Source: an uncultured Alphaproteobacteria bacterium
GTDB lineage: Bacteria > Pseudomonadota > Alphaproteobacteria > HIMB59 > GCA-002718135
Assembly (NCBI GenBank): GCA_902553945.1
Contig: CACDMT010000004.1
Coordinates: 1-62,595 of the forward strand
Direction of reading: 5' to 3'
Length of the DNA stretch: 62,595 nucleotides
Shown here: positions 8,354-15,670 of the stretch, in pieces
Layout of the letters: the number at the start of each line of letters is the position of its first letter
How positions within the stretch are numbered: the first letter of the stretch is position 1
Notes under the pieces: model-generated
The model's input: the letters and a program-made list of their open reading frames with translations, nothing else
Told to the model about the DNA's origin: nothing
The model's database searches: none
Translations under genes and position numbers: made by a program

Positions 8354-9049
8354 GTGATTAAAATATTTTTATTTTTAACACCATTAGCATTAATTTATTT
8401 ACCAGATTTATGGATAAAATATAATTTTAAAAAAAATAATAAAATTTTTCAAGATATGCCCTTTTCTGGTAAAGAATTGGGAGAGAAAATTTTAGAAGAA
8501 AATAATATCAAAGAAATTCCTATAAATTCAATTAAAGATTTACCTATTGGAAGTTGTCATTATGATCCCAAAAAAAAGGAAATCAACATCTCTGAGAGTA
8601 TATATGATAGAAAAAGTATAACTAGTTTAGCTGTTATAGTTCATGAAATTGGGCATGCCATACAAGATAAAGAAAATTCAAAGTTACTAAATTTAAGAAT
8701 ATCATTAATTAGAAAAACAAATGTACTTCAAAAAATAGGATCAATAGTTCTTATTATAGGGGTCCCATCTATATTTGCATTAACTAAAAGTCCATTTATT
8801 GTATTATTAATGACTTTAATAATTATTGCATCTTTTTCTACTAATCTTCTTATTCATTTAATCACACTGCCTACTGAAATAGATGCTAGTTTCAAAAAAG
8901 CACTACCAATATTAAATAAATATGTACCTAAAGAAAATTTAAAACAATGTAGATCAGTTTTAACTGCTGCAGCACTTACTTATTTAGCTGCTTCTATAAG
9001 AAGTATAATAAATTTAAGATTTATACTTTTAGCTCTATTTAGAAGATAA
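8354..9049 (+). CDS. YugP-type neutral zinc metallopeptidase, membrane-anchored
   Basis: The 231-residue protein has an N-terminal hydrophobic helix, then a cytosol- or periplasm-facing part with the zinc motif H97-E98-I-G-H101 in VIVHEIGHAIQ and a probable third ligand E175 in LPTEIDAS. Three further hydrophobic segments occur at about 128-143, 147-172 and 205-228. Length and order match the Zn_peptidase_2 (YugP) family, close to the M48 peptidases. The start is a GTG directly after the preceding stop, so translation is probably coupled. A role in membrane-protein quality control is likely by analogy; substrates are unknown. Confidence 0.85.
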   Translation: MIKIFLFLTPLALIYLPDLWIKYNFKKNNKIFQDMPFSGKELGEKILEENNIKEIPINSIKDLPIGSCHYDPKKKEINISESIYDRKSITSLAVIVHEIGHAIQDKENSKLLNLRISLIRKTNVLQKIGSIVLIIGVPSIFALTKSPFIVLLMTLIIIASFSTNLLIHLITLPTEIDASFKKALPILNKYVPKENLKQCRSVLTAAALTYLAASIRSIINLRFILLALFRR

Positions 9050-9074
9050 TATAAAAAAATTTAAATACTATGAA

Positions 9075-10436
9075 TTACTTATAATCTGGTAGAAAATCTT
9101 TATGAGCTTCAATTAATTTATCTGTCATAGAATAAATTTCATCTATAGAAAGTATTGATGATGTTAAAGGATCAAGAAGTACTGCGTGGTAAATATGTTC
9201 TCTTTTTTTTGTAATCGCTGCTTCAGCTGTTAATATTTGAACATTAATATTTGTTCGCATTAAAGCAGATAGTTGTTCAGGTAAATCACCTATCTTTTGA
9301 GGTATACATCCTTTTGAATTAATTTCACATGGGACTTCAACACAACAATTTTTTGGTAAATTAGTTATTAAATTATTATTCATAACATTAGCATTTATTT
9401 TAATATTTTTATTATTATAAACAGAATCCATTATATGAGATGCATATTCATGACTAATTTTTAATGGCTCATTGTTTAATGGAGTAATATCTTTTTCTAA
9501 TTCTTTCCATGTTTTAATATGATGTTCACATCTATCAATATACTCATCTATAGGAATTTTATATTTTTCAATAAGGTCTGATCTGTTATTTTTAATAAAC
9601 CAAGGAACATATTCAGCAAAATGCTCGCTAGACTCGGTTACAAAATATCCAAATCGTCGCAAAATTTCATAACGAACTTTTTCATGAAGAAATTTATCAG
9701 ACTCAAAATTTTTTTCTTTACTGCGGGATGATACGGTTTGGTCATTAACAATATTATCAGCAAGTTTTTTTAGTTCTGGATATAAATCTACTGGAGTACT
9801 TATACTTTTCTTTTCAAATTTAAGAAAAAAAGCCATATGATTAATACCAGCACATGTAAAATCAATATTTGCTATATCTTCGTTTAAATCTTCTGCTAAC
9901 ATTTCTGCTGTTCCTTGGACTGAATGGCACAAACCTAAAGATTTTATTTCTGGAAATAATTTATTTATTGCAATCATGTTAGAACACATGGGATTTACAT
10001 ATTGTAACCAAAGTGCATTAGGACAAACTTCCATGATATCTTTTGCTATATCTAATAAAACTGGAATAGTTCTTAAACCTCGCATAATACCCCCTATTCC
10101 AATTGTATCTCCAATTGTTTGAGCAAGGCCATATTCTTTTGGAATATCAAAATCTATTTTAGTTGATGGTTTGTAACCTCCTACCTGTATTGTTGTTTGA
10201 ATAAAGTCAGAATTTTCAAGTGCCTCTCTTCTATTAGTATGTAATGTTATATTAGGTTTTGCGTTAAGCTTAGAAGATACTACATCAATTAGATTTTTTG
10301 CTAATTTTAGTCTATCTTCGTCTATATCCATCAATGCGATATGCATGTTTTTAAATGAAGATATATGTAATAAATCAACTACTATATTCTTAGTAAATAC
10401 AGCACTTCCTGCTCCAATAATTGTTAATTTAATCAA
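9075..10436 (-). CDS. Glycoside hydrolase family 4 alpha-glycosidase (MelA/AglA type)
   Basis: The 453-residue enzyme begins with a Rossmann NAD site, IGAGSAVFTK. The family's manganese ligands are visible as C170 in CHSVQGT and H200 in GINHMAFF, with NPMCS at about 148-152. GH4 enzymes cleave glycosides by an NAD- and Mn-dependent oxidation-elimination mechanism; the CHSVQ signature groups it with alpha-galactosidases and alpha-glucosidases rather than phospho-beta-glucosidases. It has no signal peptide, so its substrate must be imported. It stands alone on the minus strand and converges on the metallopeptidase gene. The precise sugar cannot be read from sequence. Confidence 0.87.
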   Translation of the reverse strand: MIKLTIIGAGSAVFTKNIVVDLLHISSFKNMHIALMDIDEDRLKLAKNLIDVVSSKLNAKPNITLHTNRREALENSDFIQTTIQVGGYKPSTKIDFDIPKEYGLAQTIGDTIGIGGIMRGLRTIPVLLDIAKDIMEVCPNALWLQYVNPMCSNMIAINKLFPEIKSLGLCHSVQGTAEMLAEDLNEDIANIDFTCAGINHMAFFLKFEKKSISTPVDLYPELKKLADNIVNDQTVSSRSKEKNFESDKFLHEKVRYEILRRFGYFVTESSEHFAEYVPWFIKNNRSDLIEKYKIPIDEYIDRCEHHIKTWKELEKDITPLNNEPLKISHEYASHIMDSVYNNKNIKINANVMNNNLITNLPKNCCVEVPCEINSKGCIPQKIGDLPEQLSALMRTNINVQILTAEAAITKKREHIYHAVLLDPLTSSILSIDEIYSMTDKLIEAHKDFLPDYK

Positions 10437-10521
10437 AAAATAACCTCAAAAAAATATCTTATCATAAAATTTCCTTAATTATATCCTTATTTAAACAGAA
10501 TTTAACTTTAAACATATTATC

Positions 10522-10620
10522 GTGGCACTTATCAAAAGAATAGTTCTTTTTTTCATTTCATTATTTTTTATAATAATTCTCCTTGTTGGTGCCACAACTT
10601 CATTTGGATTAACTATTTAG
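10522..10620 (+). CDS. Putative 32-residue single-span membrane peptide (GTG start)
   Basis: A frame from GTG at 10522 to TAG at 10618-10620 encodes MALIKRIVLFFISLFFIIIL followed by LVGATTSFGLTI. It has two basic residues and then one strong hydrophobic helix. It lies 18 bases upstream of yjbQ on the same strand, in the otherwise gene-free gap after the GH4 gene start. It may be a short exported peptide or a leader. The ordered charge and hydrophobic pattern favours a real product, but there is no homology support. Confidence 0.4.
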   Translation: MALIKRIVLFFISLFFIIILLVGATTSFGLTI

Positions 10621-10638
10621 TTATAGTAAACATAAATA

Positions 10639-11058
10639 ATGAAAAATATTATTGATGATTTAACTTTTAATACTTCTGGCAAAGGTATGTATGAAATAAC
10701 AAATCAAATAATTGAGTGGGTAAAAATAAATAAAGTTGATAAAGGTCAATTAAATCTATTTATAAAACATACTTCGGCTTCAATTACTATAATGGAAAAT
10801 GCAAGCCCAGATGTTTTAGACGATATAAATCAATTTTTTTTAAAATTAGTACCTGAAGACTCATCATTATATTCTCACGGATATGAAGGTGATGATGATA
10901 TGCCAGCACATATTAAGTACATGCTTACTCAAACTTCTTTAACTATTCCTATTAAAAATAAACAATTAATATTAGGAACTTGGCAGGGAATATATCTTTT
11001 TGAACATAGATATAATGCACATTCAAGAAAAATAACTTTAAGTTTTATAGGAAATTAA
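10639..11058 (+). CDS. yjbQ: YjbQ family protein (UPF0047)
   Basis: The 139-residue protein is full length for the YjbQ/UPF0047 family. Recognisable blocks are FIKHTSASITIMENASPDV, HGYEGDDDMPAHIK and LGTWQGIYLFEHR, which carry the conserved His, Asp and Glu residues of the trimeric active-site cleft. E. coli YjbQ has weak thiamine-phosphate synthase activity in vitro; the true cellular function is unsettled. It is followed after 35 bases by the small dimeric-barrel-like gene, which has its own strong ribosome site. Confidence 0.9.
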   Translation: MKNIIDDLTFNTSGKGMYEITNQIIEWVKINKVDKGQLNLFIKHTSASITIMENASPDVLDDINQFFLKLVPEDSSLYSHGYEGDDDMPAHIKYMLTQTSLTIPIKNKQLILGTWQGIYLFEHRYNAHSRKITLSFIGN

Positions 11059-11082
11059 TATTATAATTTACTATTAAACTAA

Positions 11083-11090
11083 TAGGAGGA
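11083..11090 (+). promoter_or_regulatory. Strong Shine-Dalgarno sequence
   Basis: TAGGAGGA ends three bases before the ATG at 11094 (spacer CAT). Most genes in this window have only a weak purine run or none, so a near-complete anti-16S complement marks the downstream small gene as strongly translated. The spacer is shorter than the usual 5-9 bases if counted from the last A, about four to five from the AGGAGG core. Confidence 0.75.
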
Positions 11091-11093
11091 CAT

Positions 11094-11378
11094 ATGTCTG
11101 TAGCTAGAATAACAACTATAAATTTTAAGTCAAAAGAAGATGCCGATAAATCTATTGAAGATTATTCATCTAATGCACCAAGTGAATTTCCAGAGGCAGA
11201 ACAATTACTGCAAGTCAGAGCAAGTGATACAACAGTAATGGCAATTTCTTTATACTCTGATAGTGATGCAATGGAACGTGCTTCAGCTGCAAGATCCAAA
11301 AGAATGAGTGCAAATGAAAATGTTTTTGAGGTTGTTGATACACAAACTGGAGATGTAACACTAAATCATAAAAATTAA
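11094..11378 (+). CDS. Small soluble protein, probable dimeric alpha/beta-barrel (ABM-like), function unknown
   Basis: The 94-residue protein starts SVARITTINFKSKEDADKSI and continues with LLQVRASDTTVMAISLYSDS, a beta-alpha-beta pattern like the antibiotic-biosynthesis-monooxygenase or stress-responsive dimeric barrel fold. There are no Cys residues and no active-site motif. Composition is less AT-driven than its neighbours, with more Ala, Ser and Glu. A strong Shine-Dalgarno sequence precedes it and a clear intrinsic terminator follows, so it is likely abundant. Fold assignment is inference from the pattern; function is unknown. Confidence 0.75.
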   Translation: MSVARITTINFKSKEDADKSIEDYSSNAPSEFPEAEQLLQVRASDTTVMAISLYSDSDAMERASAARSKRMSANENVFEVVDTQTGDVTLNHKN

Positions 11379-11387
11379 ATATATAAT

Positions 11388-11412
11388 GAGGGTTATAAAA
11401 CCCTCTTTATAT
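11388..11412 (+). terminator. Rho-independent terminator after the 94-residue gene
   Basis: A 7-bp stem, GAGGGTT (11388-11394) with AACCCTC (11399-11405), closes a 4-base ATAA loop and is followed by TTTATATT. It lies 10 bases after the stop codon and between convergent genes. The tract is also A-rich on the other side, so it could act weakly for the converging aldo/keto reductase gene. Confidence 0.8.
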
Positions 11413-11443
11413 TAAATAATCCATATACTTAGAACTTGAATAG

Positions 11444-12424
11444 TTACCATTTATGATGAATGTCATTTTTGAAATATTTATTATAAATATTTACAATTTC
11501 ATCTTCTAAATTATCGATATTATCAAGATCAGTTGCTTTTGTATTTAATTCAGCTTGAGATTTATTTTTTGCTCCAGGAATGACTACTGTAACTTCATTA
11601 TGTGATAGTATCCATTTTAAAGAAAGATCAGTAAGAGAATAATTATTTGGTAATATTTTTTTTAATTCCTCTACAGCATCAAGTCCTTTTTGAAAATCCA
11701 CACCAGAAAAAGTTTCACCAACATCAAATGCCTCTCCTTTAATATTATAGTTTCTATGATCATTTTTGGGGAAAGATGAATTTGCATTCATTTTACCTGT
11801 TAATAAACCACTAGCTAATGGTACACGAACTATAATAGCTACATTATTTTTCTTAGCTTCTTTAAAAAATTTTTCGCATGGCTTTTGACGAAAAATATTA
11901 AAAATTATTTGAATACTTTTTACATTTGGGAACTTTATAGCATCCATAGCCTCTGATACTTTTTCAACACTTACACCGTAGTGTTTTATCTTTCCTTTTA
12001 AAACTAATTCATCCATCATTTCATAAGTTTCTTTTTTTCCACAAATTATAGAAGGTGGACAGTGTAATTGAACCAAATCTATAATTTCTACACCTAGGTT
12101 GATAAGTGAACGATCAATAAAACTTTCAATATTTTTAAGGTTATACCCTTCAGCATTATGTGGATCTAATCTTCTTCCTGCTTTAGTTGCAACATAAACT
12201 TTCTCTTTTGTATTTTTTAAAACTTTACCTATTATTTTTTCACTTCTTCCATCACCGTAAACATCTGCTGTGTCAAAAAAATTAATTCCATTATTTAAAG
12301 AAGTATATAGAGCATCTTTTGCATCATTTTCTGATACATCGCCCCATTCAGATCCAATTGCCCAACAACCTATTCCAATTTCTGATACTTTCCAGTCTAA
12401 ATCACTAAAATTTCTATAATTCAT
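11444..12424 (-). CDS. Aldo/keto reductase
   Basis: The 326-residue protein carries the complete catalytic tetrad of the superfamily: D51, Y56 (DTADVYG), K81 (ATKAG) and H121 (LVQLHCP). Late motifs such as LSLKWILSHNEVTVVIPGAK fit the NADP-binding end of bacterial aldo/keto reductases close to the pyridoxal/L-glyceraldehyde reductase group. It reduces or oxidises an aldehyde or sugar in the cytoplasm; the substrate is not determined. Its first 11 bases overlap the end of the upstream PhyH-type dioxygenase gene, so the two form a coupled pair and may act in one degradation route. Confidence 0.9.
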   Translation of the reverse strand: MNYRNFSDLDWKVSEIGIGCWAIGSEWGDVSENDAKDALYTSLNNGINFFDTADVYGDGRSEKIIGKVLKNTKEKVYVATKAGRRLDPHNAEGYNLKNIESFIDRSLINLGVEIIDLVQLHCPPSIICGKKETYEMMDELVLKGKIKHYGVSVEKVSEAMDAIKFPNVKSIQIIFNIFRQKPCEKFFKEAKKNNVAIIVRVPLASGLLTGKMNANSSFPKNDHRNYNIKGEAFDVGETFSGVDFQKGLDAVEELKKILPNNYSLTDLSLKWILSHNEVTVVIPGAKNKSQAELNTKATDLDNIDNLEDEIVNIYNKYFKNDIHHKW

Positions 12425-13208
12425 TTATATTATTTTCCCTTATTGTTTTTTCATAATGTTCAGTACGCTCTAAAAGTCTTTTATGACCCTCTTCGTCAAA
12501 ATCTTCTTTAGCGATTATATCTTTTTTGAAATTATTAAAATTATCTTCACCTCTTACACATATTGCACTATCATCATTGCTCTTTAGCTGTTTCATGTCA
12601 GTTGTAATATATTGAAAATTCAATCCAATCCTTCTATCATTACTGTTATTAGGTTGAGATGCATGTAAAGTTAAGCCATGATGAAAAGAGGCTTCACCAG
12701 GTTTTAAAGGGCAAGAAACAGCTTTATCAATATCTATATTATTAACTGTTTGACCTCTTGATAAAACATTATCACTATCTTTTATTGTTTTATGATTGAA
12801 GAAACCTTTTTTATGGGATCCTGGTATCATTTGCATACATCCACTAGTTGCATCAGCATTAGATAATGCAATCCAAGCACTTACTTGCTTTTGATTATTA
12901 TCAAAACCCCAATATGTTAAATCCTGATGCCAACTTACATAAGTTTTCGTTTGTGGTTCTTTTATAATAAAAGTTGCATTGTACAGTAAAATATTTTTTC
13001 CAATTAAATCTTCTATAAAATCTAAGATAATTTTATCTGTTGCTATATCATATACCCATTTGAGCATAGTATAGGTTTTAGTAAAATAATGAAGTGGACC
13101 TATTTGACTTTCAACATCTTCTAATTGATTTCTGTATTTTTTAGCTTTTTCATTACTAAATAACCTTAAAGGTGAATAAAATCCATTAGTAAAATAATAT
13201 TTTTTCAT
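12414..13208 (-). CDS. Phytanoyl-CoA dioxygenase (PhyH) family Fe(II)/2-oxoglutarate oxygenase
   Basis: The 264-residue protein has the PhyH iron triad H94-x-D96 (SWHQD) and H182 (LHASQPN), and a probable 2-oxoglutarate-binding Arg at 192 or 193. PIVS-type regions such as SGCMQMIPGSHKKG and LKPGEASFHHGL are characteristic. Marine bacteria use this family on varied small molecules, including methylated amines, phosphonates and ectoine-like compounds, so the name does not imply phytanic acid. It heads a two-gene operon with an aldo/keto reductase. Its promoter must lie in the 278-base gap that holds the inverted repeat at 13329-13376. Confidence 0.87.
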   Translation of the reverse strand: MKKYYFTNGFYSPLRLFSNEKAKKYRNQLEDVESQIGPLHYFTKTYTMLKWVYDIATDKIILDFIEDLIGKNILLYNATFIIKEPQTKTYVSWHQDLTYWGFDNNQKQVSAWIALSNADATSGCMQMIPGSHKKGFFNHKTIKDSDNVLSRGQTVNNIDIDKAVSCPLKPGEASFHHGLTLHASQPNNSNDRRIGLNFQYITTDMKQLKSNDDSAICVRGEDNFNNFKKDIIAKEDFDEEGHKRLLERTEHYEKTIRENNINEL

Positions 13209-13328
13209 TATTATATATAACTATCTTAGTAAAAGATTAAATGTAAATCAATAATAATGAATGATAAAAATTCCAATTAAACTTATAATAAGTAAATCAA
13301 AAATAATAAAAAATTCCATAAAAAAAAT

Positions 13329-13376
13329 TGTGGTGTAGATTTTACTGACTAAATATATAGGTACTTCCACACCACA
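13329..13376. promoter_or_regulatory. Separated inverted repeat in divergent intergenic region
   Basis: TGTGGTGT at 13329-13336 is exactly complementary to ACACCACA at 13369-13376, with 32 bases between. These GC-richer arms stand out in the AT-rich 278-base gap between the divergent PhyH and EamA genes, which has no other gene. They could be half-sites for a regulator serving both promoters or the outer stem of a structured leader RNA. No known riboswitch family is recognised. Confidence 0.5.
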
Positions 13377-13445
13377 TAAATTTTATAAATTAGAAATGAG
13401 ACAAAATTTGATAATAAAAGTGTCAATATTATGAAAATAATTAAC

Positions 13446-13475
13446 TGGATTACTAACTCTGTTTAAGATAATCCA
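13446..13475 (+). promoter_or_regulatory. Hairpin just upstream of an EamA gene start
   Basis: TGGATTA (13446-13452) pairs with TAATCCA (13469-13475) across a 16-base loop. The 3' arm ends 11 bases before the ATG at 13487, so the stem would cover the place where a ribosome site should be. It may be a translation-control hairpin paired with the inverted repeat further upstream. A 7-bp AT-rich stem is only modestly stable. Confidence 0.35.
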
Positions 13476-13486
13476 TTAAATCAATC

Positions 13487-14341
13487 ATGAGTCCAAGAAA
13501 TAAAGGTTTGTTATTATCACTAGTAGGTGTTTTAATTTTAAGCCCAGATAGTTTATTAATTCGTTTATCAGGATTAAATGACTTTAGTCTTATATTTTAC
13601 AGAAGCTCAATTCCTACAATATCAATATTTATTTTTCTTTTATATTATTATAAATTTAATATTTTAAATTCGTTTATATCCATAGGATCTATTGGAATAT
13701 TTTATGCATTATTATATGCAATTACTCATATTTGTTTTGTGTATTCTATTCAAAATACTTCAGTGGCAAATACACTTGTATTAATTGCAGCTGCTCCAAT
13801 TTTTGCTGCAATATTTTCAACTTTTATTTTAAAGGAAGTTCCAAATTTTTTTACATGGATTGTTATAATTATAGCTATTCTAGGTATGATTATAATTGGC
13901 TGGGGTAGTTTTACATCTACAGGTATATTTGGCGATTTAATGGCACTAATAGTAGCTATAGGAATGGGAATTAGTATGGTTATAGTTAGATATTATAAAA
14001 ATAAAGATTTAGTTCCAGCTTGTTTACTAGGTTGTATATTAGCAGCTATTTATGCTTTACCCTTTGAAATTGAATATAATTTAAACAATTTTCAAATAAT
14101 TATACTTTTAATAATGTGTTTAATAATATTACCTATTCCTTTTGTAATTTTAACTATAGCACCTAAATATGCTCCAGCACACGAAGTAGCATTAATTTTT
14201 TTAATGGAAAGTGTTTTAGGAAGTACATGGGTTTGGTTTGTTATTAAGGAAGCTCCACCAGTAAATACAATTTTAGGTGGAATAATTATTCTTTTAGCAG
14301 TTTCTATATTTGTGATTAAAACAACTAGAGAAAAAAATTAA
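13487..14341 (+). CDS. EamA/DMT-superfamily transporter
   Basis: The 284-residue protein has about ten transmembrane segments in two EamA repeats. The first ends near TFILKEVPNFFTWIVIII, the second near FLMESVLGSTWVWFVIKE, both typical of drug/metabolite exporters. It sits in the inner membrane, and these families move small metabolites, often outward; the substrate is unknown. It is divergent from the PhyH-aldo/keto reductase pair and could export or import their substrate. The next gene converges with a 4-base overlap of the ends. Confidence 0.87.
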   Translation: MSPRNKGLLLSLVGVLILSPDSLLIRLSGLNDFSLIFYRSSIPTISIFIFLLYYYKFNILNSFISIGSIGIFYALLYAITHICFVYSIQNTSVANTLVLIAAAPIFAAIFSTFILKEVPNFFTWIVIIIAILGMIIIGWGSFTSTGIFGDLMALIVAIGMGISMVIVRYYKNKDLVPACLLGCILAAIYALPFEIEYNLNNFQIIILLIMCLIILPIPFVILTIAPKYAPAHEVALIFLMESVLGSTWVWFVIKEAPPVNTILGGIIILLAVSIFVIKTTREKN

Positions 14342-15192
14342 TTGCTTTTATTTTTTGGTTTATTTTCTCTAATAAATATATAAACACCACTTGATATGAT
14401 AAGTAAAAGACCAGAATATATATAAATATCTGGAAGATAACCAAAAAAAGAAAAACCTACAAAAATATTAGTAATAATTTCAAAATAACCAAGAGGTGCT
14501 AGCTTAGAAGCTTCTCCAAGTTTTAATGATAGTATTATTAAAAAATGTCCTATTGTACCTATAGAAGCAAGTGAAATTAAAAGTATAACTTGAATAAAAT
14601 TTAAATTAATCCAAAATAATGGAACTATTATTGTAATTAAGATACTTCCAACTAAACTTGTAAATATTAAAGTTACAAATGGACTGTCAGTAAAAGATAA
14701 TTTTCTAGTATATATCAAAAATAATGCATAAATTATTCCCGCTAATAATGCTGATATTGATGCGAAATTTATTTCATTATAACCAGGTCTTAAAACAATT
14801 AAAACACCAATAAAACCGACTATTACTGCAACCCATCTATGAATACCAACTCTCTCTTTTAATAAAAAAATTGAAAAAAATGTAACTACTATTGGAGAAA
14901 TAAATGCTAAAGTTAAAGCTTCAGGTAAACTTATAATAGAAATTGAATAAAAAAAAAGTATTGTTGTTAAAAAAAGTAAAAAACTTCTAATTAATTGTAT
15001 TTTAATATTTTTAGGCCAATAAATTTCTTTTCTAAAAAATAAAAATGAAATAAAAAGTGTTAGAATAAGCATAAAAAAATACCTACCCCATACAACTTGT
15101 ATAAAATGCATTTCGGTAGATAGATATTTTGCTAATCCGTCCATAAAAGGAAGAAGCATCCATCCAGTTATATTATATACATAAGCTCTCAT
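14338..15192 (-). CDS. EamA/DMT-superfamily transporter
   Basis: The 284-residue, ten-span protein shows the usual half-repeat signature FLLKERVGIHRWVAVIVGFI near residue 110 and an equivalent end in the second half. It differs clearly from its convergent neighbour, so the pair is not a recent tandem duplication. It is six bases downstream of the zinc-ribbon gene on the same strand and is probably co-transcribed with it. Its start MRAYVYNITGWMLLPFMDGL resembles exporters often labelled RhaT/S-adenosylmethionine-uptake-like; the substrate is unknown. Confidence 0.87.
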   Translation of the reverse strand: MRAYVYNITGWMLLPFMDGLAKYLSTEMHFIQVVWGRYFFMLILTLFISFLFFRKEIYWPKNIKIQLIRSFLLFLTTILFFYSISIISLPEALTLAFISPIVVTFFSIFLLKERVGIHRWVAVIVGFIGVLIVLRPGYNEINFASISALLAGIIYALFLIYTRKLSFTDSPFVTLIFTSLVGSILITIIVPLFWINLNFIQVILLISLASIGTIGHFLIILSLKLGEASKLAPLGYFEIITNIFVGFSFFGYLPDIYIYSGLLLIISSGVYIFIRENKPKNKSN

Positions 15193-15198
15193 TTTAAA

Positions 15199-15585
15199 TT
15201 ATTTGAATGCTGAAGAATCACAAATTTTGCAAATTAATTCACCAGCACCACTTTTAGGTTTATATACTTGATAAAATATATCTTTAGATGAAATGTTATA
15301 ATCAAATAAATATTTTTCAATTTCCCAATATTTTCTCAAACATTTTGAACAGTTGGATGAATGTTTTAAATGTTCAGGTTTAAATTCCTTAATCCATAAA
15401 TCTTTAACTTCATTTATTTTATCATCATTTATATTTTCAGATAATATAGAGGGAATATCCATAAAACATTTTGAACATTGAATTTCAAATAAGACATTTT
15501 TATATGGACCACTTAAAAATTTTTTTCCAATAGATTGCTTACCTTTAAACTGAACAGAGCCACAATTAGGACATAAGAATTTCAT
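15199..15585 (-). CDS. Double zinc-ribbon protein of unknown function
   Basis: The start at 15585 (MKFLCPNCG) is preferred over an upstream frame extension because the family-like zinc motif then begins the protein. The 128 residues hold four CxxC pairs: C5-C8, C37-C40, C79-C82 and C119-C122, enough for two zinc ribbons. Between them is a charged helical segment. No catalytic motif is seen. It lies six bases before an EamA transporter gene on the same strand and is divergent from uxuA, with 85 bases between. Function unknown; a nucleic-acid or regulatory role is only a possibility. Confidence 0.65.
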   Translation of the reverse strand: MKFLCPNCGSVQFKGKQSIGKKFLSGPYKNVLFEIQCSKCFMDIPSILSENINDDKINEVKDLWIKEFKPEHLKHSSNCSKCLRKYWEIEKYLFDYNISSKDIFYQVYKPKSGAGELICKICDSSAFK

Positions 15586-15599
15586 AATTATTTTAATTG

Positions 15600-15622
15600 T
15601 TGTACAAGAAAATCTATATAAT
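15600..15622 (+). promoter_or_regulatory. Possible promoter/operator region of uxuA
   Basis: The 8-base palindrome TTGTACAA (15600-15607) lies just before TATAAT (15617-15622), a perfect -10 hexamer about 50 bases upstream of the uxuA start. No convincing -35 hexamer is seen at normal spacing. TTGT-ACAA is the half-site pattern of several GntR-family regulators, so this could be an operator, but a chance palindrome in AT-rich DNA is quite possible. Confidence 0.3.
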
Positions 15623-15670
15623 AGGTATAAATATAATAAATTAATAAAATAACACAAATGAGATTCTAAT

